Positions 12,122 through 22,852 of a stretch of 64,000 bases of DNA are shown piece after piece. The translations under genes were made by a program, and so were the position numbers. Each line of letters starts with the position of its first letter. Position 1 is the stretch's first letter. This stretch comes from Epiperipatus broadwayi. Its lineage: Eukaryota; Onychophora; Udeonychophora; Euonychophora; Peripatidae. The stretch is taken from NCBI GenBank assembly GCA_028023455.1, contig JAQFVV010006451.1, positions 560,001-624,000 on the forward strand, given 5' to 3'. Under the pieces are notes generated by a model. That model was not told where the DNA came from. It searched no databases and worked only from the letters and a program-made list of their open reading frames with translations.

Positions 12122-12480
12122 CATCAATTAATACATTGTACAGGCTTACACCTGCATTTATATGTGTAATATATGCAGGATTCGAACTCTGACTTTCACA
12201 CAACCCACAACTCTCAGTGCCAACTTATATTGCTAACTCACCTGATCACACACATGTTGAAAAGACAAATAATCAGCAATATAGGTATTTTGTGCTAAAC
12301 CAGCACTCATCAGTTGGTCCAGATTATCATCTCCACACATATATACAATCAGTACTCAGCTTTATATTAAGACAGCCAATCTTCATACTTTAATGGACAG
12401 GCTTCAAACTACTCCAACCCACAATTCTTCAGCCTTCCATTTTATTGAAAATCTGATGATGGAATTCGTTCAAAGTCCAC
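12122..12480 (-). mobile_element. F2 SINE monomer
   Basis: Single, non-palindromic F2 copy. Read on the minus strand it runs from the ctgatgatgg block (about 12450) through the hammerhead region to a B-box-like gagttcgaatcc (about 12175-12190) and the family end gcctgtacaatgtatt. It is the clearest plain monomer of the subfamily carrying the B box. No confident TSD was found. Confidence 0.75.
12268..12328 (-). ncRNA. Hammerhead ribozyme relic, family F2
   Basis: Minus strand: outer stem I GATAATC/GATTATT, bulge TGG, inner stem I strand ACCAA (its partner has a substitution, TTGCT), core CTGATGA, perfect 5-bp stem II GTGCT/AGCAC with loop GGTTT. The GAAA element reads AAAA (G12 lost), so it is predicted inactive. 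Confidence 0.72.
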
Positions 12481-13070
12481 ATTAGTAACTGTTCTATAGA
12501 ATACCATAAATAAAGTGAATAATCATAACTATTTTAATTTAATGTAATATTAAAACATAACTACACCTTTCCTCTTCACAATCAATCAAAAATACATTCT
12601 TTACACACTTACTACAGGAAATATTTCACATTGTTATATTTTATATACTTAATTTTTTATATATATATTTGCATTATTATGATTACTTAAAACTCAATTT
12701 TGTATCACTTTTTAAATTGCATCCTTGTGCATGCTTGCATATATAATCTGCTTTTCTGCTAGCATTCTTTTAACATTGATAAATCTTATATCTCAGTAAT
12801 TAAACTCGTATTATAAAGTTTAACGATCTTTTTACACTTTAAGCTACACAAATATTTGTAATATCAGAGTTGGATTAAGATTTAGGTACTATTGGATTAC
12901 AGATAATTTTCTAATCTTCCCAATACTATTTTGAAAAGACAAAAATAGTAAGGAAAAATTAAATTTGTTTTCAACAAGTTAAGACCATCACAATTTTAAA
13001 ATTCAAACATTTGCTTTATGTAATTTTTTGAAAATAAATTTCTTCAAAATATATAGTAAATTGTAAGTCT
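12481..13070. other. No gene recognised
   Basis: AT-rich sequence with no supported ORF, repeat family member or RNA. Confidence 0.5.
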
Positions 13071-13071
13071 A

Positions 13072-13262
13072 TGTGTCAAAGCATTGGCCAGGAAGTGAAC
13101 CCACAAACCTGGGACAACTGATTGTAAGGTGGCTGTTCTGACCACTCGGCCACTAATGCTTGCCTATAATATACAATTTAATATATATGCAAACCCGCGA
13201 ACCTAGGACAACTACTTGTAAGGCAGCTGTGCTGACCACTCGGCCACTAACGCTTGACTATA
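13072..13262 (-). mobile_element. Two tRNA-derived SINE (S) copies in tandem
   Basis: Two minus-strand copies (13072-13164 and about 13190-13262). The second keeps the best A box in the window, AGTGGCCGAGTGGTCAGC, and a B box tttcg-like region GGTTCGCGGGTT. Each is followed by the same short block, cttgactataatacacaa or cttgcctataatatacaa, so insertion plus flank was duplicated as a unit of about 93 bp. The 67-codon ORF covering this region is an artefact of the SINE. Confidence 0.75.
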
Positions 13263-13269
13263 ATACACA

Positions 13270-14670
13270 ACTTAATATATTGTTTTATAATATTATATTT
13301 TATTTAATAATTTTATTACTATTTCATAAATATTATCTTGTAATAATACTAACTATTTTATAATATAAAATATATTGTTTCATTTATATTATAAAATTTA
13401 TGGCATCACAAATTGGTATATATATGGCATCATTTTTTTTTTTTTGTTATAGTGTGTTTATTATAAAGATTTAAACAGTATAATGACTGTACCATTTTTA
13501 AACAAATGATTTCGACTACTTTTAATTTAGCATTCACTAATGGAATAACTTTTCAATTATTGTTTAATATCTACAAGTTCCCTTAAATCGTAAAGACCTC
13601 TGATCTTTAACTCCTAAAAGTTCATGTCTTAATCCTGCACTGAGTACAATAATCCTAGTGATAGTAAATTTTCCAAATAGTTGATTTTATTAATTAAGGC
13701 TTTTTATATTGGTTATTTCAGTAAACATTAGACAATTTTGTGAAATTTATCTCAAAACATTTTTTGTTTATCAAGGTATCATTTTTGGAGACATTAGCAC
13801 CGGGATCATTAAAATATGTCAGTCATTATTTCCCTAGAGTTTGAAAATCATTTTAAGAAATATAATACAATTAAGGCAATGCTATTAAAATTAAGACTGT
13901 ATTATTAACTATTTACCCCGAAAAAGCTAGTTCAGTAGTGAAAGTGTTTCAATTTAATAGAATGCATGTTATGTTCATTCTGTTATTTAAATTCTCAAAA
14001 GCTACTTCTCAAACAATTAATTATAGCACAAATAATGAATATACACTTTAAATACAGTTTTGACAAAATTAATGCTACATTTGTTTATCAGCACCATAAC
14101 TCAGGATTCAAATCTCAATGGAGTTGAATCATTGATTAACAGAAATACATATTTCTGACGAATGTTTGGGTATTTTTTGTAGCCAGACTAGTTAACCATT
14201 TTTTACTGGTTGATAAGTAAACTATATATTGTTAGCTGTAAAGCAAAGGTAAAATGGAACTCATAAAACTGGGCATTAAGGGATGAGCATATACATTTGT
14301 AATATTTCTTAATACTGTTAAAGATATCTTCCAAAAACCTTTGGCCTAGAATACACTGTGATGTTAGTTTTATTTTATATTAATATTTAATACTTTAAAT
14401 CTAATGTATATTATATCAATTCAAATTACAAGCTTCATTTTAACAGTATATTTATAATTACATATGCATTAAGTTATCTGTAATTTATGTCAATGTAAGC
14501 AATATTTAACCATTATTATATTACTATCAGAAATGATGGGAGTGGAACCATGACAACAGACAATGACTTCCAAAATCCACCTCTCTATTACCCCACTAAA
14601 CAATGCAGTATACTACATTAATAAGTAGCAATCATTTTTAAAGTTATTTAATTTTACATATTAAAGTTTA
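13270..14670. other. No gene recognised
   Basis: AT-rich, with TATAAAATAT-type low complexity at 13270-13450 and a T run at 13433-13445. No supported gene. Confidence 0.5.
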
Positions 14671-14674
14671 AATA

Positions 14675-15430
14675 GTAATAATCAGCCATTAAGCTAATGC
14701 ACATGGCTTTGTGGATTTTATCTATAAATGAATACTCTCACTTTTCAAACACAAGATAAAGTCTGTGAAAAGATAGAATGAATCCATCTATCTTTTCAAC
14801 CCAAACATTTTAGTATGGGAAATCTTAAGCATTTGGAAGTGAGAATGTAAAGATATTAAACAGTCACTTTAAATTATCTTTACTATGCCTGAATGAATGA
14901 TGATTGCAAAATTTACTAGAATTTACAATACATCATTCTTAGTTGAAATTAAACATATGTAAATAAGATATTTATTTTATATAGCATGATGTTTTTTTAA
15001 ACTGTAATAATAATCATCCATTAAGCTAATGCACATGCACTTTGTGGAGTTTAACTATGAATGAATACTCTCACTTTCCAAACACAAGATAAAGTCTTTG
15101 TGAAAAGATAGAATGAATCCATCTATCCTTTCAACCCAAACGTTTAAGTATGGGCAAATCTTAAACATTTGGAAATGAGAGTGTAAAGATATTAAACAAT
15201 CACTTTAAATTATCTTTACTATGCCTGAATAAATTACGCTTGCGAAATTTACTAGAATTTACGATATGTCATTCTTAGTTGGAATTAAATATATGTAAAT
15301 AAGCATTTATTTTATATAGTGCAATATTTTTAATCTGTAAATAGTAATAATCAGCCATTAAGCTAATGCACATGTGCTTTGTGGATTTTAACTATAAATG
15401 AATACTCTCACTTTCCAAACACAAGATTAT
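14675..15430. repeat. Tandem repeat, unit 332-337 bp, about 2.3 units
   Basis: The block ccattaagctaatgcacatg recurs near 14686, 15018 and 15355 (spacing 332 and 337). It is followed each time by an aatgaatactctcac block, and in the first two units also by a tatctttactatgcctgaat block. The units differ by a few percent. Inside each unit, gaatgatg and catcattc (or equivalents) can pair as a hairpin. A related segment (gcacatgcgctttgcag) lies in the inverted repeat at 19391-19492, so this is a dispersed family that is locally tandem. Confidence 0.8.
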
Positions 15431-16915
15431 ATGCATAAAATTATTCTTAAATTCTTAATTTATTTATCAAAATATTCTGACTTAACTGCCTAATATAATT
15501 TGTAAATAATATTAAAAATCTCCACTTTTTTTATTGAACATACAACTGAAAACCTTTCAATCAAACAAATCCCTTTTCACATCAAAAATCATTATTAGTG
15601 TTAATGTGAATTAGTGTAACAATATTCTCCAAATATACACATGGTATTAATATAAAGCTTGTAATTTAAATTCATCTAAAAATGATATATAACAATAAGA
15701 AATGAAATTGAGATATAAAAATGACTTGAGTTAAGTGAAAGAATGCTTTAATTAAAACATTCTTACCTTTTTATTGGAACATACTATGATTATCTCTAGG
15801 ACTATTTTCATGTCTCTGCTATTTTTATCTATACGTTTATTATAGATTAACGTTATTTCTTGTTTTTAATATTGCGTATCTTTGCCAATTATTTACTTAA
15901 AAGTTTTCTTAGATTTCAGAAAGTTTTGAAGACAGTAAGCTTTCTTATTTATAAACAACTTCTTAAATCTTTCTGTGTTGTTTCTATACATCTGTTTTTA
16001 ATCACTGCCAATTTATTATACACAAATCATTATCAATAATGTGGGAAACTACAGTTCTTTATGTATTTTCCCCAGTTGTTAGATTATTTACTGGATACTG
16101 ACTTTTCCAATCATTTGTATTTGTAATTCAAATCTTCATACAGTTGTTCTTCTGCATAACGAAATGGTCTCTTTTTTCTTTATAACCTAAAGATGAGCAC
16201 TTTTGGTGATAATTGTGAATTTCAACAAAAGTACAATCAACTTTATGTTATAAAGAGGAATGAAACTACTTCCTTAAGAAGATAAAAAAACATATGCAAA
16301 TTTGAATATCTAATGAATATATAAACAAATGTAAATGTTTCAGCTCCAATTACAATGTAAGAAACATTATTCATTCACAATATGAAAAGAATTGGCAAAT
16401 ACACCTGCAGGTGCCTCCACTTCAGGAACCTTCATCAGCTACCATAGAGTCATTCCAACCATGTATGAAAATATAGCAGTTGCTCATATTATGATATTAC
16501 AGCATGCATACTCAGCAATGCATTTGTACCCATACATCAACCCATAAACCAAGGCAGGATCAGAAAATTATTTTTTTATAAACAATGATCAATTAATTTT
16601 ACATTGAATTCAAACTATTATCTATGTATTTCAAAATACAATTAAAATAGGCTGTTAGATATGGCTACAATTCTAATCAACTGAACTTTAACATAATTTT
16701 GATCACTTTACACATACTAATATGAACAATTGTAGTTATGGGTATACTCGATGTTATTCCAAAGAAACTTAAACCACTAGATAGGGATTTTGATGCTCAA
16801 CCCTTCTAGAATCTTTTGATTATTATAGCTTGCACTGGATAACATTACTATAAGGAGAAGATTACTATTGTTTTTTCTGATGAAACTTCTTATGGTGGTT
16901 TGTGAACGATATACT
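15431..16915. other. No gene recognised
   Basis: AT-rich sequence without a motif-bearing ORF. A less AT-rich stretch near 16400-16560 could be part of an old repeat but was not assigned. Confidence 0.5.
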
Positions 16916-16919
16916 TAAT

Positions 16920-17113
16920 ACCGTACCATTTACACCTTTCTTAAACACTTTATCAATACTCTTTATTTATATCAAACTAAATTTTGACTGTCCTGCAGTC
17001 ATCATCAGAGGATTGAAAAGAGCTCTGATGATCACTGCAGGACAGTCAAAACTGTTAGTTTTGATATAAATAAAGAGTATTGATAAAGTGTTTAAGAAAG
17101 GTATAAATGGTAT
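16920..17113. mobile_element. Palindromic element with hammerhead-like core
   Basis: Long inverted arms (about 16920-17010 and 17023-17113) with a loop of about 12 nt pair almost throughout (tctttatttatatcaaac against gatataaataaagag and so on). The right arm reads CTGATGA (17025-17031), an ACTG/CAGT hairpin and AAAAC, one base off the CTGATGA...GAAAC arrangement. This resembles the 3' region of Penelope-like elements or retrozymes. No clean TSD was found. Confidence 0.6.
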
Positions 17114-17574
17114 GATATGTTAAAGTAGAAATCAATACGTAGGAAAAGGAAGAAAAAGTCGATATACATAATACAAAATGATTTGTCATTTTTATATGGT
17201 ATGGATGCAGAATAAAGACAGATTCATATATGGTGATTAGAACTAATATCTCTCCATTCTCCCAGAATGTAACACAAAATATATACTTACTAATATGAAT
17301 TTGTTTTATTGCTCAAAAATATATTAAATATTATTGGCCCCAGCTTTCAAGAACATATTAGACTTGATGAAGATAAGTAAACTTTGTATTAGTGCCCTAT
17401 TTGTGAATAATTTATTTTGATTATAAGAAATTCTCTTCAAAGTTAAGTACTTACTATGAGATAATTTTTCAGCTTTTGTCTTAATTTCATGTATATAATT
17501 ATTTATAACTGTTTATGAATTAACTGAAAAGTAATTTTAAATAAGTGATTGTTAAAAAAGTATGAATCTATAAC

Positions 17575-18248
17575 TTTGTGTAATGTGGTTTTGTTTAATG
17601 GATTTTCTCAAAATGTGAAAATAAAGATTGATTATGATGAATTAGAAGAAGTTAACAGTTACAAATGCCTTGGTCAGATTATTAATACAGATGGAAACAT
17701 AATGGAGGAAATTAATCATAGAATTAAACTTGGTTGGAGTGCTTTTGGTAGAAATAACTTGATACTAAAGAGAAATATGCCTATGTGTTTGAAAAGGAAG
17801 GTTTTTAACAAATATGTTTTACCAGTTTTTACTTATGGATCTGAGACTTGGACACTTAATAGAAGAGCAATACAGAGACTTTAGACCACTCAAAGAAGTA
17901 TGGAGAGATGCATGCTGGGAGTAACAAGAAGAGATCAAAAACGCATTGTATGGGTAAGAGAACAAACAGGTGTTACTGACCTCATTAAAAAAATTAAAAG
18001 ATTGAAGTGGAGTTGGGCATATTGCTAGAAGAGATTATAGTAGATGGACAATTGAAATCTTAAACTGGATTCCAAGAGATTTTAAAAGACCCATAAAGAG
18101 ACCACATATGAGATGGATGGATGAAATAAGAAAGTGTGCAGTGGTGATGTGGATAAGAGAAGCTAAAGATCAGAAAAGATGGATTGAACTTGGAGAGACC
18201 TTCATCGTGCAGTGGATTGATAATGGTTGATGATGATGATGATGATGA
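17575..18248 (+). mobile_element. RTE-type LINE, 5'-truncated 3' copy
   Basis: ORF text from about 17580 reads LFNGFSQNVKIKI, DELEEVNSYKCLGQIINTDG, EEINHRIKLGWSAFGRNN, MCLKRKVFNKYVLPVFTYGS, ETWTLNRRAIQRL, and stops at 17882. Homology continues past that stop, with frame changes (MERCMLGVTRRD, then VTDLIKKIKRLKWSW...HIARR, RWTIEILNWIPRDFKRP, RWMDEIRKCA, ELGETFI.QWIDNG). It ends in a (gat)n tail at about 18223-18248. These are the terminal blocks of RTE pol after the RT domain. RT and EN are absent. A possible 8-bp duplication ttatgaat (17513-17520, 18249-18256) is weak. Non-functional. Confidence 0.88.
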
Positions 18249-18256
18249 TTATGAAT

Positions 18257-19385
18257 GTGTTTTATATATAAAATAAATTTTGTATGTAATCTGAAAATAA
18301 TTGGAAAATCTATGTATATGAGTAAATATGTACACTTATGGTGCAATGCATCAAATTTATACTTTGATTAATCTTAGGTCTAGTATACTAACTTGAAATA
18401 GTGTTGAGCTATTAATATTTTATAGTATATTTATTACTCTTTCACACATTGTGCTTTGTTAATATGTATATAAATCAATGGTAACCCAAGGCAATAAATT
18501 TAGGTTTAAGTCTATTTGTTTTATATATACATACATTCCCTTTGACAAAAGTATACAACAAATCTAAAATACATATGATACCATTTCCAGTCTTTTTATA
18601 CACTTAACAATACTATCAATACATAAAGAATGAAGGAAGAAGAAGAAAATTGTATTAAATCTAAAATAAAATACAAATTCAATTTAGCCTAACGTGTTTT
18701 CAGTAAACTCAAAAGTCTGCTTTTAATATGTCATAGTTAGTACTATTTTATTAAAATCTACCTTACAAATTTTAATTATTATTTAATTGGGCATTGTTTG
18801 ATCTTTGTTTATAACTTTATTGGAATAGGTAAAGTGGAATTTTAAAAATATAACACTAACTTTAGCAATTTTAAAGCAGTCTATGCCTAGGCAAAACTGA
18901 ATTTGTATTTTGTGTGTTTGAGTTATTGTATACTTCATCAAAACACGCACACACACACAATATATATATATATATAGTAACAGAATAAATAAATAGTTAT
19001 AATGTAAATGAGGCATGGCATCAAGAGTGTGTAGTTTCTAGCCTGAAAACATTTATAATTTAATAATGATATGGATGAGTGTCCTAATATTTATTGTACA
19101 ACCAGGTAGATGCCACTGATTAATCCAGTTACAGTTACCTTTCAGCCTGTAATCATGCTGCATGTACAAGATATAAATGCTTTAAACCTTTATATTTCAA
19201 TATTAAAATAAGGGCAACACAATAAATAGATGTAACAAACCCAAATGCAATACCTATCATGAACAGTTCTTGCATTAATTCCCACAATAAAATAGAGAAC
19301 TAAATAAATTTAGAGATCAAAGACACCATGATAAATGATAACAATAATAATTTTATTTTACAAAATACACATTATGATTATTGTA
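18257..19385. other. No gene; AC/AT microsatellite
   Basis: Contains (CA)n followed by (TA)n at about 18943-18977. Otherwise AT-rich with no supported feature. The minus ORF 18783-19016 translates the microsatellite and its flanks. Confidence 0.6.
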
Positions 19386-19390
19386 ATGTT

Positions 19391-19492
19391 TAAACAGCAT
19401 TAAACTGTTGCACATGCGCTTTGCAGATTTTAACTATAAATGACTGAATATGAATACTAACAGTTTAATGCTGTTTAAATATTACAGTTTAT
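19391..19492. repeat. Short inverted repeat related to the 332-bp tandem family
   Basis: The arms gtaatgtttaaacagcatta (from 19391) and its near-complement (to 19492) enclose a segment matching the tandem family at 14675-15430 (ttttaactataaatga). It would fold as a hairpin with a roughly 50-nt loop. Confidence 0.65.
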
Positions 19493-19499
19493 AAACATC

Positions 19500-20282
19500 G
19501 CGCTATATAAAATAATTGATTTATTATGATTATTGCAATTAATACCTGAAATAAGAATAATAAGTACAATAAATATAAACCCTTGAACTACATTCAAATT
19601 TTTTTTTACAATTTTAACAAGAATATTTTACGTATTTTAAATAATCCAATTGATGGTCTATTATAAAATAGCATTTCAAAATTTTTTATTAGTATGTATT
19701 CTTATACGATAATTAATATAATCTAATATGTATCATTTACGATTTAGATTATGTTTTTAAATTTGATATTATATTTGTTAAACATAACAGAAGGATATCT
19801 CATTAAGAGTTAAAAATATTTAACTCTCCTCGTATGATAAAGATTAAAATATATATACAATTCTGCTTAGCTTCAAGTTATACCTTTTGAAAATATAGCA
19901 AAAGTTAACAACTATAATCCTGTTTATTAATTAAGTATTTTTATAAGTTTGTTCAATACTAATAAGTATAAATTATTGATCTAAAACAATCTCCTTTATA
20001 AGCAATTTGAATATTTTTTATTATTTATATTTACTAAACATAAGTGTTATTAAGATTACTTTACAATGAACGTATCAGGAAATTATTTTTTTTATGAATT
20101 AAAAACAATATTACCATTTCTTATTTGCGTTGAATAGCGCGATTGTCTCTTCAGGGCCCCACCAGTAATACATCAAAGCGGGGAAAAATATAATTGAGTA
20201 GAATTATTATTATTATTCATTAATAATCAATAACCAATTTTAATAATCAAAAAGCAAATCATATATAACGTGACATTACTTT
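19500..20282. other. No gene; dispersed repeat segment
   Basis: AT-rich. The segment 20250-20290 (gacattacttttataa and upstream) is repeated at about 31804-31846, so part of this DNA belongs to a dispersed family into which the next palindromic element inserted. Confidence 0.5.
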
Positions 20283-20513
20283 TATAAGCTTGTATTTAAT
20301 AACTGAAACACACAGACTTATTATATACCTGTGTCTATATATGTAATATATGGGGTATATGAACACAGACTTTCACACAACCCACCACTCTCCACACTCT
20401 CTTATAACAGTGATACCCTTGAACACATATGTGTTCAAGTGTATCAGTGTTATGAGACAGTGTGGAGAGTGGTGGGTTGCGTGAAAGTCTGTGCTCATAT
20501 AAGCTTGTATTTA
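20283..20513. mobile_element. Palindromic F2 SINE insertion with 16-bp TSD
   Basis: Element 20299-20497 is flanked by a perfect 16-bp duplication, tataagcttgtattta, at 20283-20298 and 20498-20513. The arms are nearly complementary (cccaccactctccacac against gtgtggagagtggtggg), with a tight turn at acacatatgtgt near 20424-20436. The left arm includes the family terminus (actgaaacacac); the right arm stops earlier. ORFs that overlap on both strands at 20331-20672 are a consequence of the palindrome. The hammerhead segment is not included. Confidence 0.88.
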
Positions 20514-21283
20514 CAAAAACATAATACAGAGAGCGTACCAATTAAGAACTTGTTTGAATATCCAATTTTGTTTTTAAACAATATTTTTTTATCCTTTGTT
20601 TCCTTATTGATCATCAAAAATATTCCAAATTATGATATAACCCTTAACTTTGAAGAAAGAAATTTGTATTAGCCAATACTATTTCATGTTAGATTTTAAA
20701 TTAATTTTGAAGAAAGATTTGTGTTGTATAATTTCACATTAATTCCTTCATCCAATCTTCTGGGAAATGTTATAGAAAATGAAGGTATTAATCCCTCCCT
20801 CTAAATTATTAATTTAGAAATCCATATTTCTGTTTTTGATTATTTAGAATTATTATTACAGTTCAGTTTTAAAACAGGAGATTTAAAATACATGTTATTC
20901 TGTTTAATGTATTCTTCTTACTCTATTTTATCCCAAACTAAGCTCTTTTACCAAGTAGGCAATCATATTAATAAATTTTATTATTTTTGTCATCTTAAAA
21001 GCCTAGCATTCTTACAAATCAATTAATTTATATAAATAAAAATAATACAAAGAAAAAACATTTTTTTTTATAAATTGCAATAATAAATAATAATTAGAAT
21101 AACAAACATATTTTTTTATTATTTATGCTAGATACTAACAAAATATTAATTTTATGTACAATATTTTAATACTGATATGAATATTTTTTAATATATAATT
21201 TTTATTCGCTATAATACGTACATTGACCATGTTATTGATCCGTAGTCAATATGAATTACCATTCTCTATTAACTATACTTTAA
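20514..21283. other. No gene recognised
   Basis: AT-rich, no supported ORF or RNA. Confidence 0.5.
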
Positions 21284-22066
21284 ATGATTTTTTTTAATAA
21301 TAACAATAATATAAATAACAATTCGTGTCAATTGTTAATACATATAGATAATAGAGGTTACATTCATCCAACATCTAATGTTCCTTTAGTACACAAATTA
21401 GCTGGTTTTAGAGCTTTTTTAACACGTAATCAACGACTGTGTTCAAATGAAATGTTTATGAAAGATAATATAAAATGTTATATGCAAGATTTAATACAAG
21501 TGGGTTGTAATAAACAAATGCTATTATCTACTGTATTGAAGCATTATAAACAATGTCATAATAGTGACCATATAAATATGAATAATAAACCATGGATGTC
21601 ATTAGCTTTTATTCCCAATATTAATAAAAATATAATAAAAGTTTTAAGTCAAGATTTTCGATTAGCATGGAGAACTCCACCTAACCTTAATAGGTTAATA
21701 AATAATTCTAAGGAAATAATAAATAAGGAGGATAAAAGCAGCATTATATATTCTATTAGATGCCCACAAATAAATTGTAGTGCAATATATGTTGGGGAAA
21801 CCAAAACAAATATTAAATATCGCCTTCAACAACATAAATATACTTATAATAGAGCAAGAGAAGATGATACAGTTTATTCAGCTTTTTATGTTCACCAAAA
21901 TAATACAGGCCATATATGTAGTCCAAAGAATTTTACAATATTAATGAATGAAACACATGATAAAAAATGCAAGATTAAAGAATCAAATATTATACAAAAT
22001 TCACCTTGTGCTATGAATTCAAAATTACCCAGCTTTCTGATTAGTTGTTCCTGGCCAATACAATGA
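21284..22066 (+). pseudogene. Penelope-like element: GIY-YIG endonuclease fragment
   Basis: The 260-codon ORF lacks any reverse transcriptase domain. From about residue 21 it reads as the RT-to-endonuclease linker of Penelope-like elements (HP at 28-29, then FRAFLTRNQRLCS and VLKHY), followed by FIPNINKNI (109-117). The GIY-YIG nuclease follows: IIYSIRC (154-160), IYVGE (168-172), an Arg in IKYRLQQH (177-184), H210 in NTGH and a candidate metal-binding Glu in KESNII. The first 20 residues come from an AT-rich inverted repeat, so the annotated ATG is not a native start. The element is 5'-truncated at about 21341. The endonuclease itself looks open and little decayed, but it is useless without RT. 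Confidence 0.85.
21305..21341. repeat. 37-bp inverted repeat, left copy
   Basis: A perfect 37-bp inverted match to 22184-22220, so the endonuclease fragment sits between inverted copies of its own 3' flank. Penelope-like elements are known for inverted or tandem pseudo-LTR arrangements, and this fits that pattern. Confidence 0.85.
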
Positions 22067-22112
22067 AATGTTAGATTCATCACCTAGGAGAAAATAGAAT
22101 TGTTTACATTGC

Positions 22113-22138
22113 CTGATAAGGACTCATGAGAGTTGAAA
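22113..22138 (+). ncRNA. Decayed hammerhead-like motif downstream of the PLE ORF
   Basis: CTGATAA (22113-22119), a GACTC/GAGTT hairpin with loop ATGA (22121-22134), then GAAA (22135-22138). Penelope-like elements are known to carry hammerhead motifs in their pseudo-LTRs. Here G8 is A, and I find no good stem I, so it is probably a non-catalytic remnant. Confidence 0.4.
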
Positions 22139-22144
22139 GCGTTT

Positions 22145-22259
22145 GGAAATATTATTTGTTTTTATTTATTTATATTAAACTCTGTATTAACAATTGACAC
22201 GAATTGTTATTTATATTATTTTTATATTATATACAGAAGTATTATTATTTATTTATTTT
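22145..22259 (+). repeat. PLE 3' flank, repeated at 27906
   Basis: This 115-bp segment is nearly identical to 27906-28019 (one 3-bp indel near the end) and contains the inverted-repeat partner 22184-22220. It is probably the 3' terminal or pseudo-LTR part of the Penelope-like element. Confidence 0.8.
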
Positions 22260-22818
22260 AATAATAACAATAATAATATAGGTTTTGGTTTTTATTTTTT
22301 TATTTTAAACACTTTCCAACTTTCATATAAACTTCATAGTTTCAATGTATAATTGTGTGTGTGTGTATTTTGTCACATTTATGTTAATGAAGAATTTTAT
22401 GAATTATTACACACACATATATATATATCCAAAAGTGTATTAAGGCATGTGTTATAAAAATTAAAATAAACTTTTTGGAAATTTTGCAAATGAATTCAAA
22501 AATTCTAGTTACACCACTAATATAATGACATAAAAAACTCTTAAAATTTACAGTAGTTCTTTGTATTAAATTGCTACCAAATTTATTTTAGAGGGTCTTT
22601 AAAAAATGCTACTATTGATAATAATCAAATATTATCATTTAGATATATTTTATTGCTTTTTACTATATATGCATTCATTTAAGCAGAAAATTTTAAAACA
22701 TACTTATAATATGTATATTCAAGACAAAAAATTATTAAAAAATAAAAGTTTTGACAAATATTATCTTTGTTTTCAATTCTGATTTAGTCATCCATTATGT
22801 TTATTTTCTTTTATTTAG

Positions 22819-22852
<34 letters not shown>

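Noticed and set aside
18223-18250. (GAT)n microsatellite as an independent repeat
   Set aside because: It is the 3' tail of the RTE copy; the same trinucleotide tail marks the other RTE copies.
20331-20672. Overlapping ORFs on both strands with similar peptides (EHRLSHNPPLSTLSYNSDT type), also at 3468-3704
   Set aside because: They are translations of the F2 repeat. The both-strand overlap follows from the palindrome, and the peptide recurs wherever F2 is present.
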